A stretch of 64,000 nucleotides of DNA from Trametes villosa (Eukaryota; Basidiomycota; Agaricomycetes; Polyporales; Polyporaceae): assembly GCA_002964805.2 (NCBI GenBank), contig PUDQ02000001.1, positions 1,574,001-1,638,000 of the forward strand, written 5' to 3'. Positions 40,715-52,661 of the stretch are shown here, piece after piece. How positions within the stretch are numbered: position 1 is the stretch's first letter; each line of letters begins with the position of its first letter. A model generated the notes under the pieces. The model was not told where the DNA came from and searched no databases. It was given only the letters and a program-made list of their open reading frames with translations. A program made the translations under genes and the position numbers.

Positions 40715-43115
40715 ATGGCTCCCCCACCGCCTGCGAACTCGCAGAGGCGGTACTACCAGAACGTCGCTCCCTCTAGTGCTTCTTTGTTGCCGCCGCAAGG
40801 GCACCTTGAGGACCCGAAACCCGCCTTCGCCCGCGGCCCGCGCTCTCTTCGCTCGTCCGCGAGCTCGAGTTCCCTTGTCAGTAACCGCGTTGACCGTGCT
40901 ATATAAAGTCATGAAGATGCTAACCGACGCGTCTGACAGAATACCCATGATACTTCTTCTGTTGCAGTACCGGCATCCATCTCGGAGAAGGTACGCGCAG
41001 CGGGTTGATGTGCATGGCAACCACACTCATAGCGTCCTCAGTACGTCCTCCCGCTGGACCCTGATGCCATGGGCAGGTCGCACATCGTCGACGGGCCTGA
41101 GCCGGACGACGCGCTGCACAACCCGGACCCGCGGCGAGATCGCAAAGGCGATCGCAACGGCAACATCTTCACTACCCGAGGTCTCCTGAACCTCGGGTGC
41201 ATTGCCGTCCTTGCCGCGGGTATAATAGCTCTATTGTAAGACATGAGCCACATGCAGTCTCATATGTTTCCCACTCACCTTATCATGCAGCGCGGGGTAC
41301 CCGATTGCGAGCTATTTCACGCGCCATCCGCTGTCGAACCTCGGCGGCTTCAACCTTGGTGGAATCAACGCCACCGGCCAGCTGCCCACCGTGCCGGGCA
41401 ACTGGGGCCTCATCGACCTGGACACGCCCGAGGACGCGCGGACGCGGAAGGACTACGTCACCGGCAAGGACTGGCAGCTCGTGTTCAGCGACGAGTTCAA
41501 CACGGATGGGCGCACGTTCTACCCGGGCGACGACCCGTTCTGGGAGGCGGTCGACCTGCACTACTGGCAGACGAACAACCTGGAGTGGTACGACCCGGAG
41601 GCGATCATGACGCGCAACGGCTCGCTCGAGATCACGCTCAGCCGCAAGGAGAACCACAACCTGTCGTTCACGGGCGGGATGATGTCGAGCTGGAACAAGT
41701 TCTGCTTCACCGGCGGCCTCGTCGAGGCGCGCGTCATGCTCCCCGGGTACAACAACATCCAGGGCCTCTGGCCCGCCATCTGGGCGATGGGCAACCTCGG
41801 GCGCGCCGGGTACGGCGCCTCGCTCGACGGGATGGTGAGTGCGCGGCGAAGCGCGGGGTGACGACATCGGCTGGCGCGCGTGCTTACCTGCGTGTTGTAG
41901 TGGCCGTACACCTATGACGCGTGCGACGTCGGGACGGCAAAGAACCAGACCACCGCCGACGGACTCCCGATTGCTGCGACGATTAACGGGGACACGGGCC
42001 ACGACGGCGTGCTCTCGTACCTGCCCGGCCAGCGGCTCTCGCGGTGCACCTGCCCCGGCGAGTCGCACCCTGGGCCTGTGCACGCTGACAACGGCGAGTA
42101 TGTCGGACGCGCAGCGCCGGAAATCGACATGTTCGAAGCGCAGGTGTGTGGGGCGGGTCATGTAGCGTATTGTAGACTCAGCTCATCTCGGTATCTAGGT
42201 CGGCGGTCCGGATGGAGCCAAGTTCGGAGAGGTGTCGCAGTCCGGCCAGTGGGGCGTAAGTATGCGCGGTCGGTAGAGTTGCGCTTGTGCTGATGAAGGT
42301 GTTCCGCGCAGCCGTTCAACAACGAATACAAGTGGTACAACACTACGGACAATCTTCAGATTCCAGACCCTTCGAAGAGTAAACTGAACAGTTACATGGG
42401 AGGCGTGTACCAACAAGCCACCTCTGTTGTCACAAAGACGAGTATGTGCATATCGTAGCGTATGGCGAGCGTGCGATCTGACGAATGTGGCATAGATCCG
42501 GAAGCGTACGAGTTCAGCGGGTTCCAGTACTCGGTTTACGGCTTCCAGTACAAACCGGGCTTCGGCGATGCTGTGAGTGCTTCCTATCAGCACATCCCGC
42601 TGGCACTGATCCCGATGGGCGCGTAGTACATGTCGTGGATCGCGGACGGGCAGCTCGCCTGGCTGCTGAGGCAACCCGGCATGGCGGCCGACCCGGTGGT
42701 GGAAATCAGCGATCGTCCTGTGCCCCAAGAACCGATGGTACTTATTCTGCCCTTCTCGCGGTAGACGAACGGCTGATGCTCCCCCTCCCTCGCAGTACCT
42801 GATCATGAACTTGGGCATCTCCAAGAACTTCGGATTCGTTGACTTTGAGCATCTGTCATTCCCGTCAAAGCTCCGCGTGGACTACATCCGCGTGTACCAG
42901 GACCCGGACAACGTGAACATCGGCTGCGACCCGCCCGACTTCCCCACGAAGGCCTACATCACTGAGTGAGTCGACAGTAAATATGGCACAGCATTGGCAG
43001 GCACTAACACGAACCTAGGTACATCGAGGCGTACACCAACCCTCTGCTGACGACTTGGGTGGACGACTTCCACCAAACCAACCCGAAGAACAAGTTCGTC
43101 GAAGGGGGCTGTTAA
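40715..43115 (+). CDS. KRE6: KRE6/SKN1-family beta-glucan synthesis protein, copy 1 (GH16-like)
   Basis: KRE6/SKN1 proteins are type II membrane glycosidase-like enzymes needed for beta-1,6-glucan in the fungal wall. The protein starts [19 protein letters not shown] and has a Ser-rich cytosolic part. It then runs [24 protein letters not shown] as signal anchor (about residue 110-130). The lumenal GH16-like domain has [84 protein letters not shown] and [20 protein letters not shown]. The catalytic EIDMFEAQ supplies the E-x-D-x-x-E triad. It ends with [18 protein letters not shown] and FVEGGC. About nine short introns interrupt it. It is in tandem with a second copy 560 bp downstream and shares most of these motifs with small differences. 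Confidence 0.93.
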
Positions 43116-43678
43116 TGCTTGAAACCGGACCTTGCCTGTGCATACCCATATACCTTCCTAAGCGCTGTCATGTTGTCGGAACGTGAGTTCCTCCCCCGGC
43201 GGTGTATTCACATGCGGCTTGCGGGCTGCACGATGCTTATGCGTTGCTTGCAGATTTGTGCCTGCCTGCTACAATATATTGTTATTCGTTAGTATGACTT
43301 TACAGATGAGTGTAACAGTGGGTGCCGGTATACTGCGCACGAAGCGCATCGTCACGGTAGGCGAGGTGAAGACAGGTCGAGACAGGGCGGAACAAGGGAT
43401 GAAGAGGCCAAGGACGGCAAGTGTCGCCGTCTGTCGCTGCCCGTGATTGGCTGCGGCCGGATGGGGCAGGCGGCTCCCACGGGGGGAGGGTCTTTGGGCG
43501 GGCGGGCGCCTGGAGTCCTTCACTACGAGACGTCGCCGACGGTGCCCTTCCGCTCCTTACCCTTCTCCTCCACCGTCTGTGTATCACCACCCCCGCCCCG
43601 TGGCCCGCCCCCCATACCCTCTGCCTGCTTTTACCCGCGCTCTTTGCTCGTAGTCACTCACTCGCTCGCAGAGTCGCC
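43116..43678. other. Intergenic between the two KRE6-like genes
   Basis: About 560 bases: 3' flank of copy 1 and promoter of copy 2. The leader is C/T-rich. The 12-bp element of copy 1 recurs at 43580-43591. No other gene was seen. Confidence 0.5.
43580..43591 (+). promoter_or_regulatory. Shared 12-bp upstream element, copy 2
   Basis: TGTATCACCACC, identical to the element before the first KRE6-like gene, lies about 99 bases before this gene's ATG. Confidence 0.4.
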
Positions 43679-46016
43679 ATGGCGTCCCTGGGACCCAACC
43701 CCCGCTTGGGCTACAATCAACCCAATTCGCCCTCTACGACGAATCTCCTCACTCCTTCGGCTGGATCGGGTGCTCCGGGCGTGCAGGCCGCGCTCTCTCG
43801 CGGCCCCAAGCTTCGCAGCATGGCCAGCGACATGTCGCTCGTGAGTCCTCTCCCTTGTTTCACAACCGCCTCCGCAATTCTCAGGCTCGTCTCCACGTCA
43901 GAGCGAGTCCAGATACTCGGGCAAGACGTCCTCAATGCCCGTCTCGCTCTCCGACAAGGTACGTCTGCGCAGTCATCTGCTTGCCGCGGCCATAATACGG
44001 AGCGTACCGATCTCGTAGTTCTCGCTCTCCCCCGACCCTTCGTCGTGGGGCGCAGCGCTCACCAGTGATCATCCCGAGGGCGATGATTACCTCCACAACC
44101 CCGACCCTCGCCGAGACAGGAAGCATGATCAGGGCGGTCATATCTTCACTGCCAGAGGTTTGATCAACTTGGGGTGTCTGTTCATCCTTGGAGCTGGCCT
44201 GTTGGCGCTCTTGTAGGCGTTTGTCTTTTCTTAGGCGAGACTGCGCTCTGATATTAGGACCGCTTCCAGCGCCGGCTACCCTCTGGTCAGCTACTTCACA
44301 AAGCACCCCCTGTCGACATTTGGTGGCTTCAACTTGGGAGGCATCAACTCGACCGGCCAGGTTCCTTCCATGCCTGGTAACTGGGGTCTCATCGACCTTG
44401 ATACCCCATCAGACGCGCACAACCACGTCGATTTCAACACTGGCAAGGAGTGGCAACTCGTCTGGAGCGATGAATTCAACACCGAGGGTCGCACGTTCTA
44501 CCCCGGTGATGACCCGTACTGGGAGGCTGTCGACCTCCACTACTGGCAGACGAACAACATGGAGTGGTATGATCCTGAAGCGATCACGACTACCAACGGC
44601 TCTCTCGTGATCACCCTCAGCCGCAAGGAGACGCACGAATTGCACTTCCAGGGTGGGATGATGTCAACCTGGAATAAGTTCTGCTTCACTGGTGGCATGG
44701 TCCTCACCTCTGTGGTTCTCCCTGGTGTGAACAACGTCGTCGGTCTCTGGCCCGCTATCTGGACGATGGGTAACCTCGGCCGTGCTGGTTTCGGTGCCAG
44801 TCTTGAGGGAATGGTACGCATCTACTATCTCATGAGAAGCGGCAAGAACTAACGTTGCGTGCAGTGGCCGTACACTTATGACTCCTGCGATGTTGGGACT
44901 GTTGCGAACCAGACCAGGAACGGGCTCCCGTTGGCGGCGACTGTGAACGGTGACTCTGGTCAGGGGGGTGTGCTGTCGTTCTTGCCTGGCCAGCGCCTCT
45001 CCCGTTGCACTTGCCCTGGCGAGTCCCACCCCGGCCCCATCCACTCTGACGGGACGTACGTCGGCCGCGCTGCTCCTGAAATCGATATTTTCGAGGCCCA
45101 GGTCGGCATGCTCTGTAACTCCACGTCGCTGTCTTCTGTTGCTGATCGTATTCATCCGTTCAGATTACCGGCGAGCCCCTGACCGGTCAAGTCTCTCAGT
45201 CGGCGCAGTGGGGTGTAAGTGACAACCCTCGATGGCTCGCTGTCCTCACTCTTATCGCCTTCCTTACAGCCGTTCAACGAGGCTTACACCTGGTTCAATA
45301 CGTCGGACAACCTGATCATCCCCGATCCCGACGTCAGTGCACTGAACACTTACAAGGGTGGTGCATTCCAGCAGGCCGCCTCGGTGGTCACGGAGACGAG
45401 TGAGTTCTTGCACTCTCACCTAGGTTCATGCGCCGTAACTAACGTTGGCTACCAGACCAGAAGGCGTATGAAGGGACGGGTAATGTCTACTCCATCTATG
45501 GTATCCAGTACAAGCCTGGTTTCGATGATGCCGTGAGTTGTCCGCCATTTCGGTGCTATCTTTTAAAAATCTAACAACCCTCACAGTACATCAGCTGGAT
45601 CTCGGACGGCAAGCTTGCGTGGACCCTGAAGCAACCTGGCTTTGCTGCTGATACTGCTGTTGAAATCGGCCCCCGTCCTGTCCCCCAAGAGCCTATGGTA
45701 AGTCACACTGCCCGATTATACCCATCTTCGTGTCGCTAACAGTCTCCTGCAGTACCTCATCGCCAACTTGGGCATGTCCACGAACTTTGGCTTCGTCGAC
45801 CTGGACCATCTCGCGTTCCCCGTCCACATGAAGGTCGACTACATTCGCGTTTACCAGGACCCGGACGCGATCAACATCGGCTGCGACCCCGAGGACTTCC
45901 CGACGGCCGCGTACATTAAGGAGTACCTCCAGGCGTACACGGACTCGAACCTGACGACGTGGCGCGACGACTTCAAGCAGCCCTTCCCAAAGAACAGCTT
46001 CCTGGGCGAGTGCTAA
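43679..46016 (+). CDS. KRE6: KRE6/SKN1-family beta-glucan synthesis protein, copy 2 (GH16-like)
   Basis: Paralogue of the preceding gene. It starts MASLGPNPRLGYNQPNSPST with a Ser-rich cytosolic tail, then has HIFTARGLINLGCLFILGAG and LLALL as signal anchor. The lumenal domain repeats the landmarks: [78 protein letters not shown] and [20 protein letters not shown]. It continues with the catalytic [48 protein letters not shown] and FLGEC at the stop. Intron positions match copy 1 in at least the WPYTYD, PFNEAY and YLIANLG junctions, which supports tandem duplication. Differences cluster in the cytosolic tail. Both copies look functional, as in yeasts that keep both KRE6 and SKN1. Confidence 0.93.
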
Positions 46017-46509
46017 GCTGTCCCCCACCAGCGCTCGGCGCACTCCCTCTGAGCTGGACGCGCCCGCTCACTAGAGAGAGCGGCGCGCCCTCGAAGAGCT
46101 GCGGACCGCGCGCAGACCGCTGCCGTCCGTGTCCGGTCGTTACCCGCCCCCGATTCCCCCTGCATTTGTACTCTTTCTCTTTGCATAGCATTACTTTATT
46201 CCCGCTTCGAACCCTCTTCGTACCTTGATTCCCTACGGCTGGCCTCCTCCGCTATCTACTACTACCCCGCAGTCGTGTTCTGTTCTCTTGTCCGACTGCC
46301 CGTATTCCTGTCATCGGTTGTGGATATAGCGTAGAAGTTATGAGAATTTACGGATGTGCCCTTGGGTGCGCAAGTGATGTTTGTGTGAGTCATGTTGAGG
46401 ATGAAGAAAGGCCTTGAATGATCCAGACTCTTTCAGAGCAGGCGTCCCCACATTGGCAGAACGACAGGGGTGTCGTAGAAGCTGGGCAGAAAGTGGGATG
46501 GAAAATGAC

Positions 46510-46514
46510 AAAAA
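46510..46514 (-). terminator. RNA polymerase III terminator of the tRNA
   Basis: Five A on the + strand give TTTTT immediately after the tRNA 3' end, the usual Pol III stop. Confidence 0.8.
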
Positions 46515-46586
46515 CTCTCTGGCGGGGAGTCGAACCCCGCTTTCGCGCGTGACAAGCGCGTGTACTAACCGATATACTACCAGAGA
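46515..46586 (-). tRNA. tRNA-Asp (anticodon GTC)
   Basis: Read on the - strand, the 7-bp acceptor stem pairs TCTCTGG with CCAGAGA, leaving a G discriminator. The anticodon arm is CGCGC-TTGTCAC-GCGCG with anticodon GTC, and the T arm is CGGGG-TTCGACT-CCCCG. The D arm contains the B/A-box-like GTTAGTAC and the T loop the GGTTCGACTCC B box. There is no intron. Length is 72 nt. A run of five T follows on the coding strand. Confidence 0.95.
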
Positions 46587-46805
46587 CTTGTTCTGGGGAT
46601 GTGTACCCTCAGTATGTCGCCTTGTTTTGGCAACTTTCACAACGGTTGTTCCGTACGGTCGTTCCACAGTTCGTATTACATCGGCGCAACGCAAGAGCAT
46701 ATGGTATCAGACATACAGCATGTTCGTCCTACCACTACAGACAAAGTAGACAAGAAGGTCCAGTGAAGTGTTCCTAGAAGTGTGATTCAGAAGTCTATCC
46801 AGGCG

Positions 46806-49800
46806 CTACAGCGCATGCGGGCCCTGCTCAGACGTCTCGGAGCGGCGCGGGGCAACGTCCTCCTTCGCGCGCACGTCCAGCGTCACAGGAAGGTTGTGGT
46901 ACCGCTGAAGGTCGTACGCTTCGGACCGCCCGATGCCGCCGACGTCGTTAGGGAGCCAGATCGTGGGCGGCGGCGCGAGGAGCTCCGGCGCGTAGAGGAC
47001 CCCCGCCATCTCCTCGGCGTGGTCGGCGAAAGGGAGGGCAGGGAGGTGCGGCGGCGCGTCAGGATTCGTGCGCGCTGCTCGCTCGGTTGCAGTGAGGTCG
47101 TCGAGGTTCTCCGTTTCTATGGTGCACAGACAGCCGGCTCGTCAGTAAGGCGCACTACAGGGCACAGGGGCGCCAGGAGTAGCTGCAGGACTTACCGAGT
47201 GGTACGGGCCCCCTGGATTCTGAAGCCGACGGGTTCACCGCGAGCGTCAGAGACATCATCTCTAACACCGACGCGAACGAGCCCCGCGCGCGATTGGTGT
47301 TCCTCGCGGAGCTGACGAGGCTCGTGCTCTCCTCGTCCACGTCGCGGCGCTTGCCCGGCATAGCAGTTTGCTCGAACGTCGCTAGGGAGTCCTGCGTAAT
47401 CGGGGATAGAGAGCCTCGTCCGGGTAGACGCGTCCGCCAGCTACAGAAGCTCTCCACAACAAGGACAACCAGGAAGGCGGAGCCACACAAGATGCCGCCC
47501 TCGATCCAGATTCTGCGGCTGAGGAAGACGAGTCCGAGAAGCAGGGGCTGGAAGGCGAGAACGGTGCCGAGGCGGCGCAGAAGCCACATATGGAGAAGGC
47601 CGCCAGTCTGGGATAGTGTGCGGCCGTAGACGTATCCCACGAGGAATCTATGGGCTGAACGTAATGCTCTGTCAGCACAGTGTACTATCCAGAGTAATGG
47701 ACAGGCACGTACCGATGAGCGTAAGGAGAAGCAGCAGCAAAACAGCAGGAGCAAGCAAGGGGAAGATCAAAGCAAAGGCGGAAGCAAAGATGATCGCGAG
47801 CAGAGCACAACTAGTCGCGTATGCGGGATCATACGTCCCAGGATATACAGCTACTTGAAGGGTAAGTGAGATGTCGCGGAGCATGAAGGTACGAACACAC
47901 CTCGGAAGCGTTGTCGAGGTGTCACGGCGACCTTCTCCGCGCGGATAACCTTCCATAACCTGATGGGTTGGAGCAAGAGCAGCCCTGGGAAGACGATCGC
48001 GACGTTCAGGACGAGGACGAGGGCGAACGCGCTCATGTATATGGCACCGTTCGCAACCGACGGAGACTCGTCCAGCCCAACACTCAGGGCGCCGATGGAG
48101 AAGAGGATGGCGCCTGTGGCGAATAACCACACGCCTCCAACACCCAAGAGTACATAGAACGTGGTCTTGAACATGAACAGTTTGGAGCTGGATACAGACA
48201 CCGTACGTGTCATCGGCGTGAGTTCTAGGGAGAATATAAACTCTTCAGCGATATGCCATGCTGCATCAAGGTGACAGCGCTTACGGTGCAGAAGGAGGAG
48301 CGCCAGGAAGATGAAGAGTGTCGCGGCCATTGCAGCGGCAAGGCTTGTCGCTATCCCGCCTCCGAGAGTGTGCCCATTGACAATGGGCATGAAGAACGGG
48401 AGGTAATGCGCCACGTCCGGCGCAATCGCAACAGCCAGGCCAGATACCGCCGTCACTGTCCGCGCAAAATCAGCGTAGCACTTAGCTATGAGCGGAGAGG
48501 TACACGTACGACCGACGCCAAGTAGAACGACAACCATGATGACAGCGAGCCACCACATCGCGTCCCGCATCCAGTCACCCTCACTCTGCAGCTCGTCCCA
48601 GCGGATATCCTCCTTGGCCCGACCCTCGATGAGCTGAATCCCAGGAAGATGCCGTAGACCGCGTCCAACGAGGAGCCACCCCTTGATCCTCGCGCCGTCA
48701 GCAATATCATTATAACACTCCCTCTGCACCTCCGCGATCTCCGAGTTGATCATCTTCAGCTTCCACCGCCAGTGGTTGATGTCCCCATATATCTGGCCCA
48801 GCTGGTCGTGGTCGAGCCCCGAGAGCGGGCGCACGAACGGCTGGCGCGGCTGCAGGCGCAGATGCGGCGGCGGGATCTCCTCCGGGCCCGCGAGCGCCTT
48901 GCGGCTCCGCATCGGGAACGTCTCGCGGTGCTCCTCGATCGGCGTGCCCGCGCCCGTGCGGGTGCGCGGCGGGCGCGGGCGGCGGCGGGCCGCCGTGGGA
49001 TACTCCTCCGCGTTCTCGAACGCCTCCGGGTCCTCCTGCAGCACGTCGTGCCACTCGTCCTCCGGCTCCTCGTCCTCGGGGATCGCCTCCGGGTGCTGTT
49101 GGTGCTGGTGTGGGTGCTGCAGCCAGTGCTGCGGCGGCACGTTCTCGCTGAAGCCGGCCGTGTCCCACGAGGTGTGTTGGTCGTACCCATACGGGTCCGG
49201 CTCAGGCACGGGCGAGTCGTTGGTGACGGGCGTGAGCTCGCCGCTGTCGTCCACCTTCAGCGGGCTGCCTAGGGGAAGGCGCCCGTACGCTACGGAGTTG
49301 CGGTTGACCTCTTGGAAGCGGCTGCCGACGACGCGTTTGCTGACGCTGTCGGTGAAGCTGGTACGGCGGGAGCGGCGGGACTCCGATGAGGGAAGGTCTC
49401 TCTCCGGGTCTGTGAACTGCCCGCCAGAAATGCCCCCGAGATCGGTGATCTTGTAGAATTGGTAGGGCATCACGTAGGACGTCGGTGGGAGAGAAGACGA
49501 TGCATACGCAGGGTTCCTCCCTCTGCGCCTACGGCGATGGCTCTGCAGCTAGTCAGGCTATGCACGCACCGGGTTGTAACACACAGCACTTACTGCAGAG
49601 CTTGCCAGTGGAAGGGGCCGGCTGATTTGAGGCCGGGGTGAACTCTCGGGCTCTTCCTTCGGTGGAGGCACGGGCGGCTCCCAGTCAGCGATAGAAGGGT
49701 CCGGAGTCGTAAGCCGGAAGCTATGGATATACTTGGTCTCCGCGACCTCAAGGTTTTCCAGGACTTCGTCTCGCTCGTCGATGAGAAGTGCCAAGTGCCC

Positions 49801-51352
49801 GGTGTCACTATGGCCCCAGTCAGCACCAACCTGGAGCAGCTACTCCCATGAAAGGCTTACCCGACTGAGAAGAGAGACTGAATATCAATTTCGAAGTTGC
49901 CCTGCTCCTGATTGTTCAATTCTTGGGCGCGCCTACGGCGTCGGGAGCGCGCGTTTCGGTCGTTGACGTCCAAGCAGGAGCTCAAGCCAATCTTCACCAG
50001 ATGGTCCTTGAGTCGCTTCTCACCCCACCCCACGAATCCCGGGGCGCGCCGCGCGGTGAGCCACCCCATCTCGAAGCCCTGGCAGCGCACGTCCATCCAC
50101 CGCTCGCGGTACGCCGCCGTCCGATTGAACTCCTTCAAAATCTTCCAGAGCACGGGCAGCAGGCCGAGCACGAGCGCGAGCACCGTCGCGATGATGATGC
50201 GGATGCGCGCGTTCGGCGCCTCATCGTTGCCGTCCACGATCTCACGCGCGGGGAGCGCGACGCGTAGCGCGGACGTGGTCACCTGACCCGCGTCGAGCAG
50301 GTGCAGGAGGCGGAGGAGGGAGAGGTCTTGTAGGACGGAGTACACCCCGGTGTAGCGCGGCCGCGGGATGGAGTGCGCGAGGCAGGGGGTGGAGACCATG
50401 TACAAGGGGAGGAAGCCTGCGAGCGCGAGCACAGTCCACCCGGCTGCGATAAGGGTGCAGATCCACAGGACGCGTTGGCTGAGCTGCTCGTCCGACGGGA
50501 ATAGTTGGGCATCCTTCACGGGCGACCGACCTGCGTCGGACACGTCCGAAGGGAGGGAGGGGACTAGGGGGACTTCGGGGTACAGGAACGCCCAAAAGGA
50601 ACGGCCTAAGGGCTTAGGCCGGAGACTGCGACGCGTCAATCAAGCCGTAGAGCGCGTCATGTTGCGAACTACTCACCTCTGTGGGACGAACCACTCTCTG
50701 AGGCCATATACTTGCCGATAGCGGGGGCGTAGAATAGCAAACAATAACTGGGCAAGGTCGTCAAATCCCTGCTCTCGGTTGCCATACCGGAATACGCGGC
50801 TGAACCAGTACTCACCCATATCAATAAGCCAATAACTGTCGGAACAAGAAGGGTCGATAGCAGACCGAGCGAAGACGCATCCACACCGTCGCCTATGCAA
50901 ACGGGATCGACAAGGAGCGCGGCTTGGGCGGTCTGGGTGTCGGGTAGGGCCGTGAAGACGCGTGAAGAGGTGATCGTGGTTTCCGAGAACGTAACAAATG
51001 TCGTAGATGGATCGGAGACGGTCACAGGGACAGAGGTGGCGTAAGTCGTAAAGGTAGAAGTGAGGGATCCGGGTTCGGAAGGGGTGGCGCTCGGAGGTAT
51101 AGGCGAAGTCTGCGCGGCACCGCTAGAGGTCGCCGGCACAGATGGTCTAGAGGAGGAGGGTATCGCTGAGGAGTCGGCAGACGGAGATGAAGACGTTACG
51201 GCAGAAGTCTGAGTAGGGAGGAAGGTGGAGCCGTCGCTGGTCGACCACCACTCGTTTTTGGGATCGGAGAGCATAGAGGGGGAATCGTCATGGGCTTGTC
51301 GTCGCGGTCGTTGGGTCAAATGAATGACAGAGGAGGGAGGGAAGGCGGACAT
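46806..51352 (-). CDS. CSC1/OSCA-type (RSN1/PHM7, DUF221) membrane channel protein
   Basis: Members are stress- or mechanically gated cation channels or lipid scramblases with 10-11 helices. A long Ser/Thr/Pro-rich N-terminus precedes LGLLSTLLVPTVIGLLIW and the typical FAILRPRYRQVYGLREWFVP (first helix and loop). Further helices are WICTLIAAGWTVLALAGFLP and IRIIIATVLALVLGLLPVLW. The cytosolic part has ERWMDVRCQGFEMGWLTARR and APGFVGWGEKRLKDHLVKIG, a very long acidic insert with HQHQQHPEAIPEDEEPEDEW, and a coiled segment before MWWLAVIMVVVLLGVG. The seven-helix end includes YGRTLSQTGGLLHMWLLRRL and PLLLGLVFLSRRIWIEGGIL. The last exon ends SETSEQGPHAL. Length is well over 1,000 residues, with about ten introns. 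The start is uncertain: in-frame ATGs lie at 51466, 51352 and 51274. Confidence 0.82.
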
Positions 51353-51818
51353 GCAGGGATGCCCCGAGGGCGTGGTATACTGCTGAGTACAACGCACTCG
51401 CACCGAAACACAACTCCTCCAACTCTCCACCGTCCCCGAGCGTCTCCCCCATTCGGCAACTCGCACACGCCCATCAGCAACCCCGGGCCCCGGCCTTTCC
51501 GCGCCCTTCTCTCCCAGTCCCGCTCCAGAAGCCGCATGGCGCCCTTATGACGGACTACGCATCTTATCACACGCGGAGCACTGAAGCTGCGAAGGTAGGA
51601 GTCGATAAAATATGCATGGTATACAAGCGATAGCGAGATGGCGAGAAGCGGGTTCAATGAGCGTGTGTATGGACGTCTCCACGGAATGCTTAAATTACAG
51701 TGGTAGAATGAAGTCTAGATTCGTCTCTCAGTGACCTGCGCCTTCGTGGGACGTAGTGTACTCACCTCCGGGACTGGCGAAGGAGAAGAGCACGAGATGG
51801 GGAGTCGACACAAGCGCA

Positions 51819-52034
51819 CTATTGTGGCTTTTCTCGCTCGGTGATGATGATGGTCCCATCCTTGTGTGTCGTGAGGACAGCCCGGCTCTGCAGCCAAGGC
51901 GCCGCATCCTCTCCGATGACTGGTGAAGGTAACCGCTGCCTTTGCTTTTTCTGCTTCTTCTCCTTGGCCCCAGACAGTATCACGGTCGAAGAGTCGCCGT
52001 CAAGGACTTTCTGCTTGCTAGGAATGCAACCCAT
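51819..52034 (-). CDS. Small protein with MGC dual-lipidation N-terminus
   Basis: This 71-residue single-exon frame begins MGCIPSKQKVLDGDSS. Gly2 with a small residue at position 6 fits N-myristoylation, and Cys3 fits palmitoylation, the pattern used by Src kinases, G-alpha subunits and eisosome-type proteins for plasma-membrane anchoring. A strongly basic patch KEKKQKKQRQRLPSP follows and could bind acidic lipids. The C-terminal half holds APWLQSRAVLTTHKDGTIII and ends TEREKPQ. No catalytic motif is visible, so it may act as a membrane-bound adaptor. The start is fixed by the lipidation signal. It lies upstream of the CSC1-type gene on the same strand and is divergent from SLY1. A further spliced 3' exon cannot be excluded. 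Confidence 0.65.
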   Translation of the reverse strand: MGCIPSKQKVLDGDSSTVILSGAKEKKQKKQRQRLPSPVIGEDAAPWLQSRAVLTTHKDGTIIITEREKPQ

Positions 52035-52661
52035 CTAGCGGTAGACTGAGTGAATTCGAGCGGCCGACTGGCGAGAGGCTACTGACCTGGACGACGACCA
52101 AGGACCTAGAGGAGAGGATGAGAGGGGTGGTCAGTCACTCACGGGCGCAATATTTGAGAACGCCATTCGTTGCGAGGGCACCATGATCTACGATCCCCCC
52201 TGTGGATGATGCCACAGATGGCTCGCAAGGCGGCGGTGCCACGGTGCGACGCTGTGCGACCGCAGCAGCCTCACAGAGCTGCACCGTGGATAGCAGTCGC
52301 TACTGATTGGACCAAGCCGTTCCTGTTGCCAAAATGGAGGTTCCGATGATGCGTCGCATCAGCGAACAGGCCAATCGTACAGCAGCAACGTTGGAAGCAG
52401 GGTCGGGCTGCGCACAGTCGACGTCGTCGCCGCTCAAGCGAGTCTACTTAGCGCTGTCTAGCGGCGCGCCACCGCCGGGCGCCCCGCCGTTGTGCGCGCC
52501 CTCCACGTGGCTGGCACACTCGCGGGCGCCTACGCGTGTCCTCTACGTTGTGCGCTATTCAGCAGGCCGAGGCTGTAACCTCTTGCTACTCGCTCGCTCA
52601 CGTCCCCAGATTTCAGCTACTGCATTAACTGTAGGAGGCACTGCAATTGCGAGGGCTATCT

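Noticed and set aside
43421..44068. + strand frame of 215 codons overlapping the second KRE6-like gene
   Set aside because: It is in a different frame from the conserved protein and reads through its intron.
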